In this document: positions 45,268 through 45,811 of the stretch, one piece after another
Layout: each line of letters starts with the position of its first letter
Numbering within the stretch: position 1 is the stretch's first letter
Assembly (NCBI RefSeq): GCF_017646085.1
Contig: NZ_JAGCNF010000074.1
Location: forward strand, 1 to 45,811
Source: Campylobacter sp.
Lineage (GTDB): Bacteria > Campylobacterota > Campylobacteria > Campylobacterales > Campylobacteraceae
Length of the DNA: 45,811 bases
Direction: 5' to 3'
Position numbers and translations under genes: made by a program
The notes under the pieces: generated by a model
Seen by the model: only the letters and a program-made list of their open reading frames with translations
Database searches by the model: none
Told to the model about the DNA's origin: nothing

Positions 45268-45467
45268 TATTTACCCTCTTTCATAGCTTGAACAGATTTA
45301 CCGCCAAAATATGTTGCATCACTTCTAATTTCATCAAAATTTATAACAACTCTTTGAGGATTTTTGCCTAAATCATTTACCATTATATCAGTGATTTTGG
45401 TTGCGATTTCATCTAGTTTTTGACGACTTGGCATTGGGTCTGCAAGCTTAATATTTATAATTGGCAT
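45267..45467 (-). CDS. 4-oxalocrotonate tautomerase-family protein
   Basis: A 66-residue tautomerase-fold protein. After removal of Met1 the catalytic amino-terminal proline is exposed (MPIINIKLADP). The pattern INIKLADPMPSRQKLDEIATKITDIM fits the DmpI/4-OT-like family. The substrate is unknown. First gene of the unit with bcp and queH; AAAGGAAAAAT ribosome binding site and a minus-strand TATAAT at 45509-45514. Confidence 0.88.
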   Translation of the reverse strand: MPIINIKLADPMPSRQKLDEIATKITDIMVNDLGKNPQRVVINFDEIRSDATYFGGKSVQAMKEGK

Positions 45468-45811
45468 ATTTTTCCTTTAGATTTGATTTTAAAAATTTAA
45501 TTTAGAAAATTATATCTAATATTAAAAAACAAAAGATAAAGATAAATTTGGATAATTACCACATATTAATGTTTTTATAATTATTAATAAACATTTTAAT
45601 ATCTAGCGTAAAAAAGATACTTGTGTCTTGTAAATTCTATTTAATATGCTTTTATTTTAATATTTTAGCAATCCTAAATAAAATTCAGCGATATAAATAG
45701 TATAAAAGAATAATACTTAAACCCGCTTACAATCACAACTCCATTTTGTACAAATTTAAAAACGATATATAAAAACGTCCATCATCCTAACATCTTTAAC
45801 TCTAATAAAAA
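45468..45811. other. Intergenic region at the end of the window
   Basis: 344 nt without a credible gene. A minus-strand TATAAT (45509-45514) lies 41 nt before the tautomerase ATG. ATATTAATGTTT (45563-45574) and AAACATTTTAATAT (45589-45602) form an imperfect inverted repeat with two extra bases in one arm, possibly an operator. The remainder (45610-45811) is AT-rich; no tRNA-like or ORF structure is visible. Confidence 0.5.

Noticed and set aside
45610-45811. Search for a tRNA, small ORF or repeat array in the final AT-rich stretch
   Set aside because: No cloverleaf, no start codon with a ribosome binding site, and no repeated unit could be found.

Overview
The window is AT-rich chromosomal DNA from a Campylobacterota bacterium, almost certainly a Campylobacter. 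Supporting signs are the CheV-CheA(REC)-CheW cluster followed by serB and tal, a fused TrpGD, the order bcp-queH-fabZ-lpxA-clpX-mreB-mreC-carB, the NspC polyamine enzyme, a tal-type transaldolase and AT-rich TATAAT promoters with little -35 signal. Species is not certain. A member of the C. fetus/hyointestinalis/lanienae side of the genus is a guess, based mainly on a complete modE-modACB block. Nearly every base is coding. I see no rRNA, tRNA, CRISPR array, insertion sequence or prophage.

Layout. (1) 1-3910: tail of an unidentified plus-strand gene, then a minus-strand operon mlaA-mlaC-RND/MMPL exporter for outer-membrane lipid handling. (2) 4091-8076: the ModE regulator, the molybdate transporter modA-modC-modB and a small lipoprotein. 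(3) 8238-9032: a TauE/SafE permease, divergent from (4) 9167-15661: the trp operon trpE-trpGD-[DNA adenine methyltransferase]-trpF-trpB-trpA, with the methyltransferase joined by 4-nt overlaps on both sides. (5) 15770-20642: CheX-like phosphatase, fliN, a FliO-like protein, dapD, an ABC-F ATPase and thiS. (6) 20897-33065, all minus: lpxB-greA-argC-LpxH-like phosphatase-cheV-cheA-cheW-serB-tal, then rplY-pth, nspC and flhB. (7) 33146-35434, plus: surE, a TcdA/ThiF-like E1 enzyme and a NERD-domain protein. (8) 35427-45467, minus: tautomerase-bcp-queH, fabZ-lpxA-clpX-mreB-mreC, carB and a short TsaC/YrdC-like gene.

How the genes work together. Envelope genes recur throughout: lpxA/fabZ, lpxB and an LpxH-like enzyme for lipid A, mreBC for cell shape, and MlaA/MlaC plus an RND pump for phospholipids. 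Motility is represented by CheA, CheV, CheW and a CheX-like phosphatase, plus FliN, FliO and FlhB of the export apparatus and switch. tRNA modification appears as TcdA plus TsaC-like (t6A/ct6A) and QueH (queuosine).

Most worth following up: the lone methyltransferase inside the trp operon; a perfect 18-bp inverted repeat at the modA promoter (candidate ModE operator); a 14-bp inverted repeat at nspC that encloses a -10 box and contains the ribosome binding site; and the MlaA-MlaC-RND cassette, which lacks MlaFEDB.
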